DNA of 22,903 nucleotides from Bordetella parapertussis. Its GTDB lineage: Bacteria; Pseudomonadota; Gammaproteobacteria; Burkholderiales; Burkholderiaceae_C. Below, piece after piece: positions 1 to 9,314 of this stretch; within the stretch, counting starts at the first letter, position 1; the number at the start of each line of letters is the position of its first letter. Where the stretch lies: positions 1 to 22,903 of the forward strand of contig CAMCWS010000028.1 of the NCBI GenBank assembly GCA_945882755.1, in the 5' to 3' direction. Under the pieces are notes generated by a model. That model was not told where the DNA came from and made no database searches. It worked only from the letters and a program-made list of their open reading frames with translations. Position numbers and translations under genes: made by a program.

Positions 1-231
1 TATCTGGAAGCTTGCTTGGCAGAAGCCCATGGCGACGCGGCCTTTATTGCCAAAGCCTTGGGGGACATCGCCCGCGCCAAAGGCATGAGCCAAGTGGCCA
101 AGGATGCAGGGCTTTCACGCGAAAGCCTTTACAAAGCGCTGTCGGGTGAACGTTCACCCAGCTTTGACACCATCTTGAAAGTCATGAACGCATTGGGTTT
201 GGAGTTGCGAGCGCAAGTGTCAAACCCCTGA
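1..231 (+). CDS. Addiction-module antidote-type HTH protein (5' end outside window)
   Basis: The reading frame is open from the first base, so the true start lies upstream of the window and about 77 residues are visible. The segment 'ALGDIARAKGMSQVAKDAG' followed by 'LSRESLYKALSG' is the helix-turn-helix of the putative addiction-module antidote family (HigA/RelB-like, about 95-100 residues). In this family it acts as DNA-binding autorepressor and neutraliser of a RelE/HigB-type toxin. The toxin gene normally lies just upstream, outside this window, so pairing cannot be confirmed. A TTG at 16 could be read as a start, but the residues before it (YLEAC) fit the family, so the gene is treated as partial. 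The family call is secure; toxin-antitoxin activity is inferred. Confidence 0.85.
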   Translation, partial: YLEACLAEAHGDAAFIAKALGDIARAKGMSQVAKDAGLSRESLYKALSGERSPSFDTILKVMNALGLELRAQVSNP

Positions 232-249
232 TACATAAAAAACTTATCC

Positions 250-714
250 ATGTCATCACAAGCATCTATTCGTCATGCCTTGGTCACAGACGCCTCTGGC
301 ATTTCCAAACTGATTGCGTCAACATCTGAAATCTGTTGCTTTTCCGAGGCCACGCCCTGCCCAGACTGGTATCTCATCAGCTTGCAACCCCAAGCCATTG
401 AAGCCCTGATTGCATCGGAGCGCATGGTTTTTTTGTTAGCCGCCATGTCTGACCAGCGCATTGCCGGCGTTTTGGCGATCGAAGACAAGTCGTCCATCAA
501 GTATTTTTTTGTCCATCCAGAACACCAAAAAATGGGCATAGGCAAACTGCTGTGGCAGTATGCAAGGCGCAACGGGGAGTTCGGCGTAACGCTCAAAGTG
601 CGGTCATCGTTGTTTGCGGTTCCTGTTTATAAGCGTCTTGGGTTTGAGTCCATTGGTCCACCCTCAAGTTTCAATGGCTTGCATTTCCAATCCATGGCTA
701 CCCTTCACCCCTGA
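250..714 (+). CDS. GNAT family N-acetyltransferase
   Basis: This 154-residue protein has the size of a single GNAT domain. The acetyl-CoA-binding motif A is visible as 'YFFVHPEHQKMGIGKLLW' (about residues 79-96), with the Q-x-x-G-x-G pyrophosphate loop. The C-terminal 'FAVPVYKRLGF' is the usual motif B region in which a tyrosine often acts as general acid. Family members transfer acetyl from acetyl-CoA to an amine; the substrate here cannot be predicted. ATG 250 lies 18 bases after the stop of the preceding antidote gene, so the two may be co-transcribed, although no strong Shine-Dalgarno is visible. Acetyltransferases can be toxins (the TacT/AtaT class), but this protein lacks their usual RHH/HTH partner pattern, so an ordinary GNAT is preferred. 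Confidence 0.85.
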   Translation: MSSQASIRHALVTDASGISKLIASTSEICCFSEATPCPDWYLISLQPQAIEALIASERMVFLLAAMSDQRIAGVLAIEDKSSIKYFFVHPEHQKMGIGKLLWQYARRNGEFGVTLKVRSSLFAVPVYKRLGFESIGPPSSFNGLHFQSMATLHP

Positions 715-750
715 GCAACTCACTCTGCTACCCACTCCTACAATCCCGCC

Positions 751-2133
751 ATGACTTCCATTTACGCGCAACGCCGCGCCGCATTGGCCGCCCAATTGGG
801 CGCTGGCGGTGTGGCCATCATCCCCACCGCGCCTGAACGCGCCCGCAACCGCGACAGCGATTTTCCCTATCGCCACGACAGCTACTTTTATTACCTGACC
901 GGCTTTACCGAGCCCAACGCTTGCTTGGTCATTGCGGCCAATGGGCACAGCACTTTGTTTTGCCAACCCAAAGATTTGGAGCGCGAAATTTGGGACGGCA
1001 TCCGCTTGGGGCCCGAAGCCGCGCCAGCCGCTTTGGGCGTGAACCAAGCGCATTCGGTGGGCGGGTTGAACAAAGAACTGCCCAAATTGCTGGAGAACCA
1101 AACCACGGTCTGGTTCCCGTTTGCCACCCACGAAGCATTGACCGCGCAGGTTGACGGCTGGCTCACCCAAGTTCGCGCCCGGGTCCGCATGGGCGTGTCT
1201 TGCCCCTCGTCGCAACAAGACCTGTGTACCTTGCTGGATGAAATGCGCTTGGTGAAAGACGCCCATGAGCAAGACACCATGCGCCGCGCCGCCCGCATCA
1301 GCGCCCACGCCCATGTGCGGGCCATGCAAACCAGCGCCCGTATGTTGCGTGCCGGCCAAGATGTGCGCGAATACCATTTGGAAGCCGAGTTACTGCACGA
1401 ATTCCGTCTGCACGGCTCGCAGTTCCCCGCCTACACCTCCATCGTGGCGGCGGGTGCCAATGCCTGTGTGCTGCATTACCGTGCCGATGTGGCGCCGGTT
1501 CGCGATGGCGAGCTGGTGTTGATTGACGCGGGTTGTGAGTTGGATGGCTATGCCTCGGACATCACCCGCACCTTCCCCGCGAATGGCAAATTCTCCAGCC
1601 CTCAAAAAGACCTCTACCAAGTGGTGCTGGCTGCACAACATGCTTCTGCGGCAGCCACCAAGGCAGGCGCTCGTTTCAACGACCCGCATGAAGCAGCGCT
1701 GCGTGTCTTGTCGCAAGGCTTGCTGGACTTAGGACTTCTGACACAAGCCAAGCACGGCTCAGTGGACGATGTGCTGGAAAAGAAAGCCTATTTCCCTTTT
1801 TACATGCACCGCACCAGCCATTGGCTGGGCATGGATGTGCATGACTGCGGCAGCTATGTCGAGCTAGGCGAGGCCAACACCGTCCCCGCCAAAGCCGACC
1901 CTTTGACAGGCGTCATGGTGCAGCCCCGCCCCAGCAGGGTGCTGCACCCCGGAATGGTGCTGACCCTAGAACCTGGCCTGTATGTGCGACCCGCCGATGA
2001 TGTGCCTGAAGCGTTTTGGCACATTGGCATTCGCATCGAGGACGACGCCGTCGTCACCGCCACCGGGTGTGAACTCATCAGCCGGGACGTTCCGGTGGAA
2101 GTCGCTGACATTGAAGCTTTGATGGCAAAGTAG
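751..2133 (+). CDS. pepP: Xaa-Pro aminopeptidase (aminopeptidase P)
   Basis: This 460-residue protein has the size and two-domain layout of aminopeptidase P, a cytoplasmic dimetal peptidase of the M24 'pita-bread' family that removes an N-terminal residue preceding proline. The N-terminal AMP_N domain covers roughly residues 1-140 ('FPYRHDSYFYYLTGF'). The catalytic domain shows all expected metal ligands: Asp259 and Asp270 in 'IDAGCELDGYASDITRTF', His357 in 'SHWLGMDVHD', Glu407 in 'LTLEPGLYV' and Glu430 in 'GIRIEDDAV'. The spacing matches the E. coli enzyme closely. ATG 751 begins 36 bases after the acetyltransferase stop. In many beta- and gammaproteobacteria pepP is followed by ubiquinone-biosynthesis genes; here it is followed by an unrelated outer-membrane protein. 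Confidence 0.95.
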   Translation: MTSIYAQRRAALAAQLGAGGVAIIPTAPERARNRDSDFPYRHDSYFYYLTGFTEPNACLVIAANGHSTLFCQPKDLEREIWDGIRLGPEAAPAALGVNQAHSVGGLNKELPKLLENQTTVWFPFATHEALTAQVDGWLTQVRARVRMGVSCPSSQQDLCTLLDEMRLVKDAHEQDTMRRAARISAHAHVRAMQTSARMLRAGQDVREYHLEAELLHEFRLHGSQFPAYTSIVAAGANACVLHYRADVAPVRDGELVLIDAGCELDGYASDITRTFPANGKFSSPQKDLYQVVLAAQHASAAATKAGARFNDPHEAALRVLSQGLLDLGLLTQAKHGSVDDVLEKKAYFPFYMHRTSHWLGMDVHDCGSYVELGEANTVPAKADPLTGVMVQPRPSRVLHPGMVLTLEPGLYVRPADDVPEAFWHIGIRIEDDAVVTATGCELISRDVPVEVADIEALMAK

Positions 2134-2193
2134 TTTTGGGGTGCCTTTTTAGTAGCACGCCGGTGTATGCTCGGGAAAATATCCCGATGCTTT

Positions 2194-2823
2194 ATGGCTA
2201 CTTCTTCTTTTCCCAAGCTTTTATCCACCTCTGCGCTGCTATGTTTGCTCTGTTCCATGGCATGGGCTGATGTTGAGCTGTGGGGCGGCAGGCCTTCCTT
2301 GGGCTTGGAATATGAACACCAAAAAATGGCCTACGGCGCAGGCCTCTCGAACGCCCTCACCCTGGTACCGGGCCTGAACTTTAAAGATGGTTTCATCCAC
2401 AAAGTCGATGTGCTGATTGAGGCTGAACGCGAAAACGAAATTGAAGATGGCGTGAATGAAAAAACCCACGTCAAAAAGCTGGCCTTGCGCTTGAAAAGGA
2501 ATTTTGAGTTGGACGACAGCTGGGCTCTGTTTGTCAGAGGCTTGGTCGGCAGAGAGTGGAACACCTTGGAAAACTTCAACTACAGCTACGTCGACACCGG
2601 TATCCATTATGAGTATGGCGCTTTTGGCTTCATGGCCGGATTGCGTTTTCAACGCACCTTGGATGGCACGGCTGGCCACGACAGAAACAAGTTTCGCTTT
2701 GGTCCAAGCTATGAAATAGACGCACACCATGAAATTGAATTGCGCTTTGTACGCGCATGGAATGTGCAAAGCCACAAGCTTGACAGCGACGCCTTGATCT
2801 CCGAGTACACCTACAAATTCTGA
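2194..2823 (+). CDS. Small outer-membrane beta-barrel protein (KdgM-like porin fold)
   Basis: The preferred start is ATG 2194, because it places a clean signal peptide at the N-terminus: 'FPKLLSTSALLCLLCSMAWA' with AWA-DV as the likely signal peptidase I site. An in-frame ATG at 2167 would add nine residues ahead of it. The mature protein of about 190 residues is a succession of alternating polar/hydrophobic strands ('WALFVRGLVGREW', 'FGFMAGLRFQRTL', 'HEIELRFVRAW') and ends in '...EYTYKF'. The C-terminal aromatic phenylalanine is the recognition signal for BamA-dependent outer-membrane insertion. Size and strand pattern resemble the oligogalacturonate-specific porin (KdgM) family, but that assignment is tentative and the substrate is unknown. 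It sits alone between pepP and maeB. Confidence 0.7.
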   Translation: MATSSFPKLLSTSALLCLLCSMAWADVELWGGRPSLGLEYEHQKMAYGAGLSNALTLVPGLNFKDGFIHKVDVLIEAERENEIEDGVNEKTHVKKLALRLKRNFELDDSWALFVRGLVGREWNTLENFNYSYVDTGIHYEYGAFGFMAGLRFQRTLDGTAGHDRNKFRFGPSYEIDAHHEIELRFVRAWNVQSHKLDSDALISEYTYKF

Positions 2824-2892
2824 AGCGTATACGCGCCTAGAATCGGCACGGCTTGCCAGACACCCTGCTTCTGGCGGCGCTTGGAGTCCCTC

Positions 2893-5214
2893 ATGGCCAG
2901 CCCACCCCTTCCCCTCACCGACCACACCAGCGCGCAAGCCCGCGCCGAATTGCGCCGCGCCGCCCTCGAATACCACGAGTTCCCCAGCCCCGGCAAAGTG
3001 GCGATCCAAGCCACCAAGCAGTTGCTGAACCAACACGACTTGTCGCTGGCCTACTCGCCAGGTGTGGCCGCACCCTGCGAAGAAATCGTCAAAGACCCCA
3101 ACAACGCCTACAAATACACCAGCCGTGGCAATTTGGTCGCGGTCATCACCAACGGCACAGCGGTGCTGGGCTTGGGCGACATCGGCCCCCTCGCCGCCAA
3201 ACCGGTGATGGAAGGCAAGGGCGTGTTGTTCAAAAAGTTCGCTGGCATCGATGTGTTCGATATCGAAGTCAACGAAAAAGACCCCGACAAGCTGGTCGAC
3301 ATCATTGCGGCCTTGGAGCCCACCTTTGGTGGCATCAACCTAGAAGACATCAAAGCGCCTGACTGTTTTTATGTCGAGCGCAAATTGCGCGAACGCATGA
3401 AGATTCCGGTGTTTCATGACGACCAACACGGCACCGCCATCGTGGTCGGCGCAGCGATTTTGAATGGCTTGAAGGTGGTCGGAAAAGACATCGCCCAAGT
3501 GAAATTGGTGGCCTCAGGCGCCGGTGCCGCAGCCTTGGCGTGCCTAGGCATGCTGGTGAAGCTGGGCATGCCGCGTAAAAACATCTGGGTCACCGACTTA
3601 GCGGGCGTGGTCTACGAGGGCCGCACCGAGTTGATGGACGAGGACAAAATTCAGTTTGTTCAAAAAACCGACAAACGTACTTTGGGTGAAGTGATCGACG
3701 ACGCCGATGTGTTTTTAGGCCTGTCAGCTGGCGGGGTGTTAAAGCCCGAGATGGTGAAAAAAATGGCGGCCAAGCCTCTCATCATGGCGCTGGCCAACCC
3801 CACGCCTGAAATCCTGCCCGAAGAGGTTTTGAAAGTGCGTAGTGATGCCATCATGGCCACCGGTCGCACCGACTACCCCAACCAGGTCAACAATGTTTTG
3901 TGCTTCCCTTACATCTTCCGTGGCGCTTTGGACGCTGGTGCGTCCACAATCACCTCGGAGATGGAAATCGCGGCGGTGCATGCCATTGCCGAGCTGGCCC
4001 AAGCCGAGCAAAGCGAGGTGGTGGCTGCCGCCTATGCTGGAGAAACCTTGGCCTTTGGGCCTGAGTACCTGATCCCCAAGCCTTTCGATCCGCGCCTGAT
4101 GATGAAGATCGCACCCGCCGTGGTGCAAGCCGCGATTGCCAGCGGCGTGGCGCAGCGCCCCATCACCGACATGGATGCTTATCGCGAAAAGTTGCAGTCG
4201 CTGGTGTATGCCTCTGGCTCGGCCATGAAGCCCATCTTTGCGGCTGCCAAGCGTGGTCTGAAAAAGCGCATCTGCTTTGCCGAAGGTGAAGACGAACGCG
4301 TACTGCGGGCTGCTCAAATCGTGTTGGATGAAGGTTTGGCCAAGCCTACGCTCATCGGGCGTCCCGCCATCATTGCGCAACGTATCGAGCGTTTTGGCTT
4401 GCGCTTGGTTGAAGGTGTGGATTACGAAGTGGTCAACGTAGAAGATGACCACCGCTATAAGGATTTTTGGCAGACCTACCACCACCTCACCGCTCGCAAG
4501 GGTGTAACGGCCCAGTTGGCAAAAATTGATATGCGCAGGCGACTCACGCTGATTGGCTCGATGATGCTTCACAAAGGTGAAGTCGATGGTTTGATCTGCG
4601 GCACCTGGACCACGCCTGACGCGCATTTGCACTACATCGATCAAGTGATTGGCCTACGCAAAGGCATCAGCACTTATGCCTGCATGAATGCTTTATTGCT
4701 GCCCGACAGACAAGTGTTTTTGGTCGACACCCACATCAACTACGACCCCAGCGCGGAGCAATTGGCCGAAATCACCATCATGGCTGCCGAAGAAATGAAG
4801 CGCTTTGGGGTGGTGCCCAAAGCCGCGCTGTTGTCGCACTCCAACTTTGGCAGCAGCAACCACGCAAGCGCCATCAAAATGCGTGAAACCTTGGCCTTGG
4901 TGCAGGCCAAGGCGCCTTGGCTGGAAATTGACGGCGAAATGCACGGCGATGTCGCCATAGACACGCCTGCCAGGCGCAGCCTCATGCCCACCACGACTTT
5001 GCACAGCGACGCCAATTTGCTGGTTTTGCCAAATTTGGACTCTGCCAATATCGCTTACAACCTGCTCAAAACCGCGGCTGGCGGCAATATCGCCATCGGC
5101 CCAGTGCTTTTAGGCGCGGCCAAACCGGTGCAAATTTTGACGGCCAGCACCACGGTCAGGCGAATTGTGAACATGACAGCCATCACGGTTGCTGACATAA
5201 ACTCTATAAAATAA
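2893..5214 (+). CDS. maeB: NADP-dependent malic enzyme with C-terminal phosphotransacetylase-like domain
   Basis: The product of 773 residues matches MaeB, the long bacterial malic enzyme that decarboxylates malate to pyruvate with NADP. The N-terminal malic domain has the catalytic tyrosine in '[12 protein letters not shown]' (Tyr54) and lysine in '[10 protein letters not shown]' (Lys103), with metal-site residues in 'FEDIKAP'-like and '[10 protein letters not shown]' motifs. The NAD-binding domain follows, with '[16 protein letters not shown]'. From about residue 430 the sequence is a phosphotransacetylase-like domain ('[17 protein letters not shown]', '[14 protein letters not shown]'), which in MaeB is regulatory (acetyl-CoA sensing) rather than catalytic. 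ATG 2893 is chosen over TTG 2881 because a GGAG at 2883-2886 sits at the right distance. The gene supports anaplerosis and NADPH supply. Confidence 0.95.
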   Translation: MASPPLPLTDHTSAQARAELRRAALEYHEFPSPGKVAIQATKQLLNQHDLSLAYSPGVAAPCEEIVKDPNNAYKYTSRGNLVAVITNGTAVLGLGDIGPLAAKPVMEGKGVLFKKFAGIDVFDIEVNEKDPDKLVDIIAALEPTFGGINLEDIKAPDCFYVERKLRERMKIPVFHDDQHGTAIVVGAAILNGLKVVGKDIAQVKLVASGAGAAALACLGMLVKLGMPRKNIWVTDLAGVVYEGRTELMDEDKIQFVQKTDKRTLGEVIDDADVFLGLSAGGVLKPEMVKKMAAKPLIMALANPTPEILPEEVLKVRSDAIMATGRTDYPNQVNNVLCFPYIFRGALDAGASTITSEMEIAAVHAIAELAQAEQSEVVAAAYAGETLAFGPEYLIPKPFDPRLMMKIAPAVVQAAIASGVAQRPITDMDAYREKLQSLVYASGSAMKPIFAAAKRGLKKRICFAEGEDERVLRAAQIVLDEGLAKPTLIGRPAIIAQRIERFGLRLVEGVDYEVVNVEDDHRYKDFWQTYHHLTARKGVTAQLAKIDMRRRLTLIGSMMLHKGEVDGLICGTWTTPDAHLHYIDQVIGLRKGISTYACMNALLLPDRQVFLVDTHINYDPSAEQLAEITIMAAEEMKRFGVVPKAALLSHSNFGSSNHASAIKMRETLALVQAKAPWLEIDGEMHGDVAIDTPARRSLMPTTTLHSDANLLVLPNLDSANIAYNLLKTAAGGNIAIGPVLLGAAKPVQILTASTTVRRIVNMTAITVADINSIK

Positions 5215-5234
5215 TACCTGTAGCGAGTGCAAGG

Positions 5235-5251
5235 GCTAACTTAGCTTTCTT
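5235..5251 (+). terminator. Weak possible terminator after maeB
   Basis: About 20 bases after the maeB stop there is a tiny hairpin (GCTA-ACT-TAGC at 5235-5245) followed by a T-rich stretch running to about 5255. The four-pair stem is weak, so termination here is uncertain. Confidence 0.25.
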
Positions 5252-5290
5252 TTTTAACCCTGTTGACGCTGTAGCCAAGTCTATCAATCC

Positions 5291-5319
5291 TTGCAAATTT
5301 GTCTGGCTTGGCGGATAAT
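5291..5319 (+). promoter_or_regulatory. Candidate sigma-70 promoter for the barstar-like gene
   Basis: TTGCAA (5291-5296) and GATAAT (5314-5319) are separated by 17 bases, close to the sigma-70 consensus. The promoter would start transcription near 5326, about 64 bases before the GTG start at 5390. This implies that the barstar-like gene is expressed independently of maeB. Confidence 0.55.
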
Positions 5320-5389
5320 TCGTGGCTTAAACATTCGGGTTAACTCAGGGGAAGTACCTACTTTCCCACACTCAACTTAAGGGATTGCT

Positions 5390-5962
5390 GTGGCAACAGA
5401 CCTGCCTCTTCGTACTGTCAAAACCAATATTGTTCAGTCTATCCGCGCCTTCAGCGTGGCCGATCTGCAATTTTCGGCTGCTCAACTGGGTTATCACTTT
5501 TTGTATGCCAATTTGGCAGACGCCCAAAGCAAGCAAGACATTTTGGACATGACTGCCTTGCAGTTCACTTTTCCTAGCTTGGCCAGCAAGAATTTTGATG
5601 CCTTGTTCGACCATATGAGCGACGCCTTGCACAAATCTGGTGCGCAGCCTGGCTTTGTGCTGGTTTTGGAGCACATCCCTGCCCACGCCAAATTTGACAA
5701 AGAAGCCCGCGAACAGCTGTTAGATGTGTTCCGTGAAGCCGCCGAGTTCTGGGCCGAGCGCAAAATCTCTTTTCGTTGCTTCTATTCTTTCTCGGTTGCA
5801 CGCGCTGCCGCCTTAGACCGCCCTGCTGACGCCACGCAAACCGCTGGCATCGACTTAGGCGAAGGCGAAAAAATGCCAACCGACAAATTGGTCGATGTCT
5901 CTCCCTTGGCCTTGCGCATGAGCAGTCCTTTCAACGCAGGTTATTGGCTGACAGCAGCTTAA
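5390..5962 (+). CDS. Barstar family protein (RNase inhibitor-like)
   Basis: This 190-residue protein begins at GTG 5390, preceded by AAGGGA. Its centre shows the barstar (barnase inhibitor) pattern: 'SKQDILDMTALQFTFPSLAS' (shortened form of the helix-loop before the key helix) and then 'NFDALFDHMSDAL' (residues 68-80). There Asp70 and Asp74 correspond to the acidic face that plugs the active site of barnase-type ribonucleases. N-terminal and C-terminal extensions make it about twice the length of classical barstar (about 90 residues). The usual partner, a secreted guanyl-specific ribonuclease, is not encoded in the 175 bases upstream or anywhere else in the window. Function as an RNase inhibitor is inferred from the family; it may be an orphan immunity gene or have a different role. 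Confidence 0.8.
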   Translation: MATDLPLRTVKTNIVQSIRAFSVADLQFSAAQLGYHFLYANLADAQSKQDILDMTALQFTFPSLASKNFDALFDHMSDALHKSGAQPGFVLVLEHIPAHAKFDKEAREQLLDVFREAAEFWAERKISFRCFYSFSVARAAALDRPADATQTAGIDLGEGEKMPTDKLVDVSPLALRMSSPFNAGYWLTAA

Positions 5963-5978
5963 AAGCGCATCACCCTGC

Positions 5979-6007
5979 AAAAAAGCCCTGCATTGCAGGG
6001 CTTTTTT
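5979..6007. terminator. Strong bidirectional intrinsic terminator
   Basis: An A-tract, a GCCCTGC / GCAGGGC stem with a three-base loop (5985-6001), and a T6 run form a symmetrical rho-independent terminator. It lies between the convergent barstar-like gene and the DUF4197 gene, and would stop transcription from both sides. Confidence 0.9.
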
Positions 6008-6018
6008 CTTGGGGCCGC

Positions 6019-6720
6019 TTATTTCAAAGCGCCGAACACTTTGCTGAGAATCGCGCTGCCGGTGCCTATGGGGTCTTGGCGGATTTTCTTTTCTTCTTCG
6101 CCAATCATCCAATACAAACCATCCAAGGCTTTACCGTTAACGTAATGTTCGAGCGACGCATCTTGTGGTTTGACCAAGCCCAATTTTGATGCCTTGCCAG
6201 CCACCGCGTTGTATTTGTCAACCAAGCCGACCTTGGCAGTGGCCTGGGTGATGACCGGCAAAAACTGTTGGCCCAAAGGCTCGCGGGTTTTGCTGCTGAA
6301 GTAGTTGGTGGCGGCGGTGCTGCCACCTTGCAAAATGGTTTTGGCGTCTGCCACGCTCATGGACTTGACTGCCCCAACCAACATGTCTTTGGCCATGGGA
6401 ACAGCGCTTTCCGCGGCGCGGTTCATGCCCAAAATCAATTCATCGACTTTTTTGCCCTGGCCCAGCTTTTTTAGCCAACCGGCGGCATCGTTCAAATAGC
6501 CCGGCAAAGCAATGCGGATGTTGTCGTTGCGCATAAAGCCATCGGTGACACCCAGCAAACTGACCGCCGACAAAGCGCCTTTTTCCAAGGCGGCTTTCAA
6601 GCCCGTGGAGGCATCGGCACCGGTAATGTCGTTCAAGCTGATGGCGTGAGCGGCTTGCGACCAAGCGGTCAAAGTGAGCAGTTGAAGGAAGCTGGCGGTA
6701 TGAAATTCGCGTCGGTTCAT
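6019..6720 (-). CDS. DUF4197 domain-containing exported protein
   Basis: The start is ATG 6720, preceded by AGAGGTG. It gives 'MNRREFHTASFLQLLTLTAW' and then 'SQAAHA', a signal peptide of about 26 residues. The mature part matches the DUF4197 family: 'ITGADASTGLKAALEKGA', 'NIRIALPGYL', 'ILQGGSTAATNYF' and 'LDGLYWMIGEEEKKIRQDP' are its typical blocks. The function of this family is unknown; members are predicted periplasmic or lipid-anchored helical proteins. A longer in-frame extension to 6831 overlaps the end of mnmA and lacks support. The gene reads toward the bidirectional terminator. A TATAAA (minus strand, 6737-6742) lies in the AT-rich gap upstream and could belong to its promoter. Confidence 0.9.
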   Translation of the reverse strand: MNRREFHTASFLQLLTLTAWSQAAHAISLNDITGADASTGLKAALEKGALSAVSLLGVTDGFMRNDNIRIALPGYLNDAAGWLKKLGQGKKVDELILGMNRAAESAVPMAKDMLVGAVKSMSVADAKTILQGGSTAATNYFSSKTREPLGQQFLPVITQATAKVGLVDKYNAVAGKASKLGLVKPQDASLEHYVNGKALDGLYWMIGEEEKKIRQDPIGTGSAILSKVFGALK

Positions 6721-6791
6721 AGGATGCACCTCTAGATTTATAAACCTTGAGTGTACATAATGAACAATTAAAATACTTAAATAATATTCAT

Positions 6792-7901
6792 TTATTCGGG
6801 TTTGCTGCTGATCACACCGCCGCCCAAGCACACCTCGCCGTCATACAACACCGCCGACTGCCCGGGCGTGACCGCCCATTGGGCATCGGGAAAATCTAGC
6901 TGCATATGCGCTTGGGGCCAAGACAGGGTGCAGACCGCGTCTTGCTGGCGGTAGCGGGTTTTGGCATGAAATCGGCCAGCAGCGGGCGGTGTGTCGGCGA
7001 TCCAACTCAGGTCATCGGCGTGCAATTGTTCGGACAACAACCACGGATGGTCATGGCCTTGAACTACCCACAAGGTGTTGCTGGCCATGTCTTTGCGTGC
7101 CACAAACCACGGCGCGTGGTCGCCGCCACCGCGCTGCGCACCTTTGTCTTTGATTCCGCCAATGCCCAAACCTTGGCGCTGTCCCAGCGTGTAAAAACTC
7201 AAACCCTGATGCTCCCCAATCTTTCGCCCCGCATCTGTTTTGATCGGGCCTGGCGCTTTGGCGATGTAGCGGTTCAAGAATTCTCTGAAGGGGCGCTCGC
7301 CTATGAAGCAAATACCTGTCGAGTCTTTTTTGCGGGCATTGGGCAAACCCGCCTCATCGGCCAAACGCCGCACCTCGGTTTTTTCAATCTCGCCCACCGG
7401 AAACAAAGTTTGCGACAGCTGCGCTTGGGTCAAGCGGTGCAAAAAATAACTTTGGTCTTTGCTGGCGTCCACGCCTTTGAGCAATTCATGCAAACCGGTG
7501 TTCGGGTTGTGGCGCACCCGAGCGTAATGACCGGTGGCAATTTTGTCAGCACCTAAACGCAGGGCATGGTCTAAAAACGCTTTGAATTTGATTTCGGCGT
7601 TGCACAAAATGTCGGGGTTGGGTGTGCGACCGGCTTGGTATTCACGCAAGAACTCGGCGAAGACGCGGTCTTTGTAGTCCGCCGCGAAATTGACATGCTC
7701 GATGTCGATACCAATGACGTCCGCCACCGCCGCCGCGTCGATGAAGTCTTGCTTGGTGGAGCAGTATTCATCGTCGTCGTCATCTTCCCAGTTCTTCATG
7801 AAGATGCCGACCACCTCGTGGCCTTGCTGTTTCAGCAGCAGCGCGGTGACGGCCGAGTCCACACCGCCGCTCAGGCCCACCACGATGCGCTGTTTTTTCA
7901 A
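6792..7901 (-). CDS. mnmA: tRNA-specific 2-thiouridylase MnmA
   Basis: MnmA adenylates and thiolates U34 of tRNA-Lys, -Glu and -Gln, taking sulfur from the IscS/Tus relay. The PP-loop '[13 protein letters not shown]' is at the N-terminus, '[14 protein letters not shown]' follows, the first catalytic cysteine is in '[11 protein letters not shown]', and the second is in '[13 protein letters not shown]'. The C-terminal beta-barrel ends in '[12 protein letters not shown]'. I chose TTG 7901 (MKKQRIVVG...), because the resulting 369 residues equal the E. coli length and the gene then begins 7 bases after the gcdH stop. TTG 7919 is an alternative. ATG 7970 has a possible GAGGG site but adds 23 poorly fitting residues and lies 62 bases inside gcdH. 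The gene is probably co-transcribed with gcdH. Confidence 0.93.
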   Translation of the reverse strand: MKKQRIVVGLSGGVDSAVTALLLKQQGHEVVGIFMKNWEDDDDDEYCSTKQDFIDAAAVADVIGIDIEHVNFAADYKDRVFAEFLREYQAGRTPNPDILCNAEIKFKAFLDHALRLGADKIATGHYARVRHNPNTGLHELLKGVDASKDQSYFLHRLTQAQLSQTLFPVGEIEKTEVRRLADEAGLPNARKKDSTGICFIGERPFREFLNRYIAKAPGPIKTDAGRKIGEHQGLSFYTLGQRQGLGIGGIKDKGAQRGGGDHAPWFVARKDMASNTLWVVQGHDHPWLLSEQLHADDLSWIADTPPAAGRFHAKTRYRQQDAVCTLSWPQAHMQLDFPDAQWAVTPGQSAVLYDGEVCLGGGVISSKPE

Positions 7902-7908
7902 AGGCGTG

Positions 7909-9105
7909 TCAGTTGGCAAACGCCGCAATGCCGGTGATAGCGCGGCCCAAAATGAGGGCGTGGATGTCATGCGTGCCCTCGTAGGTGTTGACCACCTCCA
8001 AGTTCACCAAGTGGCGGGCAACGCCAAACTCGTCGCTGATGCCGTTGCCACCCATCATGTCGCGGGCCATGCGGGCAATGTCCAGCGCCTTGCCGCAGGA
8101 GTTGCGCTTCAAGATGGAGGTGATTTCCACGCTGGCCGTGCCTTCGTCTTTCATGCGGCCCAAGCGCAAGCAGCCTTGCAGGCCGAGTGAAATTTCGGTT
8201 TGCATGTCGGCCAGTTTCTTTTGGATGAGCTGGTTGGCGGCCAGTGGGCGGCCAAACTGCTGGCGGTCCAAGGTGTATTGGCGAGCGCGGTGAAAACAGT
8301 CTTCGGCTGCACCCAAAGCGCCCCAAGCGATGCCGTAGCGGGCGCTGTTCAAACAGGTGAACGGGCCTTTCAAACCTTGCACCTCGGGGAAGGCGTTTTC
8401 TTCGGGCACAAACACGCCGTCCATGACGATTTCACCGGTGATGGATGCACGCAAACCCACTTTGCTGTGGATGGCGGGGGCGCTCAAACCCTTCATGCCT
8501 TTTTCCAGCACAAAGCCACGGATGGGGCCGACCGCGCCGGACTCGCTGACCTCTTTGGCCCAGACCACGAACACGTCCGCGATGGGCGAGTTGGAGATCC
8601 ACATTTTGTTGCCCTTGAGCTGATACCCGCCTTTGACCTTTTGCGCACGGCTGGCCATGCTGGCCGGATCCGAGCCGTGGTCGGGCTCGGTCAGGCCAAA
8701 ACAGCCAATCCACTCGCCGGTGGCGAGTTTGGGCAGGTATTTTTGGCGCTGGCCTTCGGTGCCGAACTCAAAAATGGGCAACATCACCAAGGACGATTGC
8801 ACGCTCATCATCGAGCGGTAGCCCGAGTCGACGCGCTCGACCTCGCGGGCGATCAGGCCATAGGCCACGTAGCTCAGGCCTGGGCCGCCGTATTCAGCGG
8901 GGATGGTGGGGCCGAGCAAGCCGAGTTCGCCCATTTCACGAAAGATGGCGACATCGGTTTTTTCATGGCGAAAGGCTTCGGTGACGCGGGTCAGCAACTT
9001 GTCTTGGCAGTAAGCGCGAGCCGCCTCTTCAATCATGCGCTCGTCTTCAGAGAGCTGCTGCTGCAATAAAAAGGGGTCGTCCCAGTGAAAGGCTGTCTTG
9101 GCCAT
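7909..9105 (-). CDS. gcdH: Glutaryl-CoA dehydrogenase (acyl-CoA dehydrogenase family)
   Basis: The 398-residue protein is a flavin-dependent acyl-CoA dehydrogenase. The C-terminal block '[20 protein letters not shown]' is diagnostic for glutaryl-CoA dehydrogenase and contains the catalytic glutamate. Other family blocks are '[17 protein letters not shown]', '[18 protein letters not shown]' and '[19 protein letters not shown]'. GcdH oxidatively decarboxylates glutaryl-CoA to crotonyl-CoA in lysine, tryptophan and benzoate-type aromatic degradation and passes electrons to ETF. ATG 9105 is preceded by CCGGAG at good spacing. The stop at 7909-7911 abuts the probable mnmA start. Neighbouring LysR or CoA-transferase genes, common beside gcdH, are not present here. 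Confidence 0.93.
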   Translation of the reverse strand: MAKTAFHWDDPFLLQQQLSEDERMIEEAARAYCQDKLLTRVTEAFRHEKTDVAIFREMGELGLLGPTIPAEYGGPGLSYVAYGLIAREVERVDSGYRSMMSVQSSLVMLPIFEFGTEGQRQKYLPKLATGEWIGCFGLTEPDHGSDPASMASRAQKVKGGYQLKGNKMWISNSPIADVFVVWAKEVSESGAVGPIRGFVLEKGMKGLSAPAIHSKVGLRASITGEIVMDGVFVPEENAFPEVQGLKGPFTCLNSARYGIAWGALGAAEDCFHRARQYTLDRQQFGRPLAANQLIQKKLADMQTEISLGLQGCLRLGRMKDEGTASVEITSILKRNSCGKALDIARMARDMMGGNGISDEFGVARHLVNLEVVNTYEGTHDIHALILGRAITGIAAFAN

Positions 9106-9176
9106 GAATGCTCCGGTTGGCTGCTGTGCGAATAACTGGCAATGTTAATCCGCTGGGCATGTCCCTTGTATTACCC

Positions 9177-9208
9177 GTCATTGCGAGGCACAAAGTGCCG
9201 AAGCAATC
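9177..9208. repeat. REP-like palindromic repeat (single unit)
   Basis: The unit starts GTCATTGCGAG and ends GAAGCAATC. Between these is a perfect GGCAC-AAA-GTGCC hairpin, so the whole can fold as ATTGC/GCAAT plus the inner stem. The same family recurs at 14354-14492, 21913-21982 and 22208-22300. The 209-base gap 9106-9314 that holds it shows no other gene. Confidence 0.8.
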
Positions 9209-9314
9209 TCTGTGAGGGCTGCACCACGCCGGTTCGGGCGCCTCTCACCACCGCTTCGCGCTGATGTTCGAGGCTATCCCGACCGGCATGTTGCAACCTA
9301 GCAGATGCTTGACT

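Noticed and set aside
664..1377. Long minus-strand open frame opposite pepP
   Set aside because: It lies wholly over a gene with all catalytic residues and reads as low-complexity Gly/His/Val sequence typical of antisense frames.
8200..9069. 289-codon plus-strand frame opposite gcdH
   Set aside because: It is the mirror frame of a well-supported dehydrogenase, rich in Ala/Gly/His, with no ribosome-binding site or domain.
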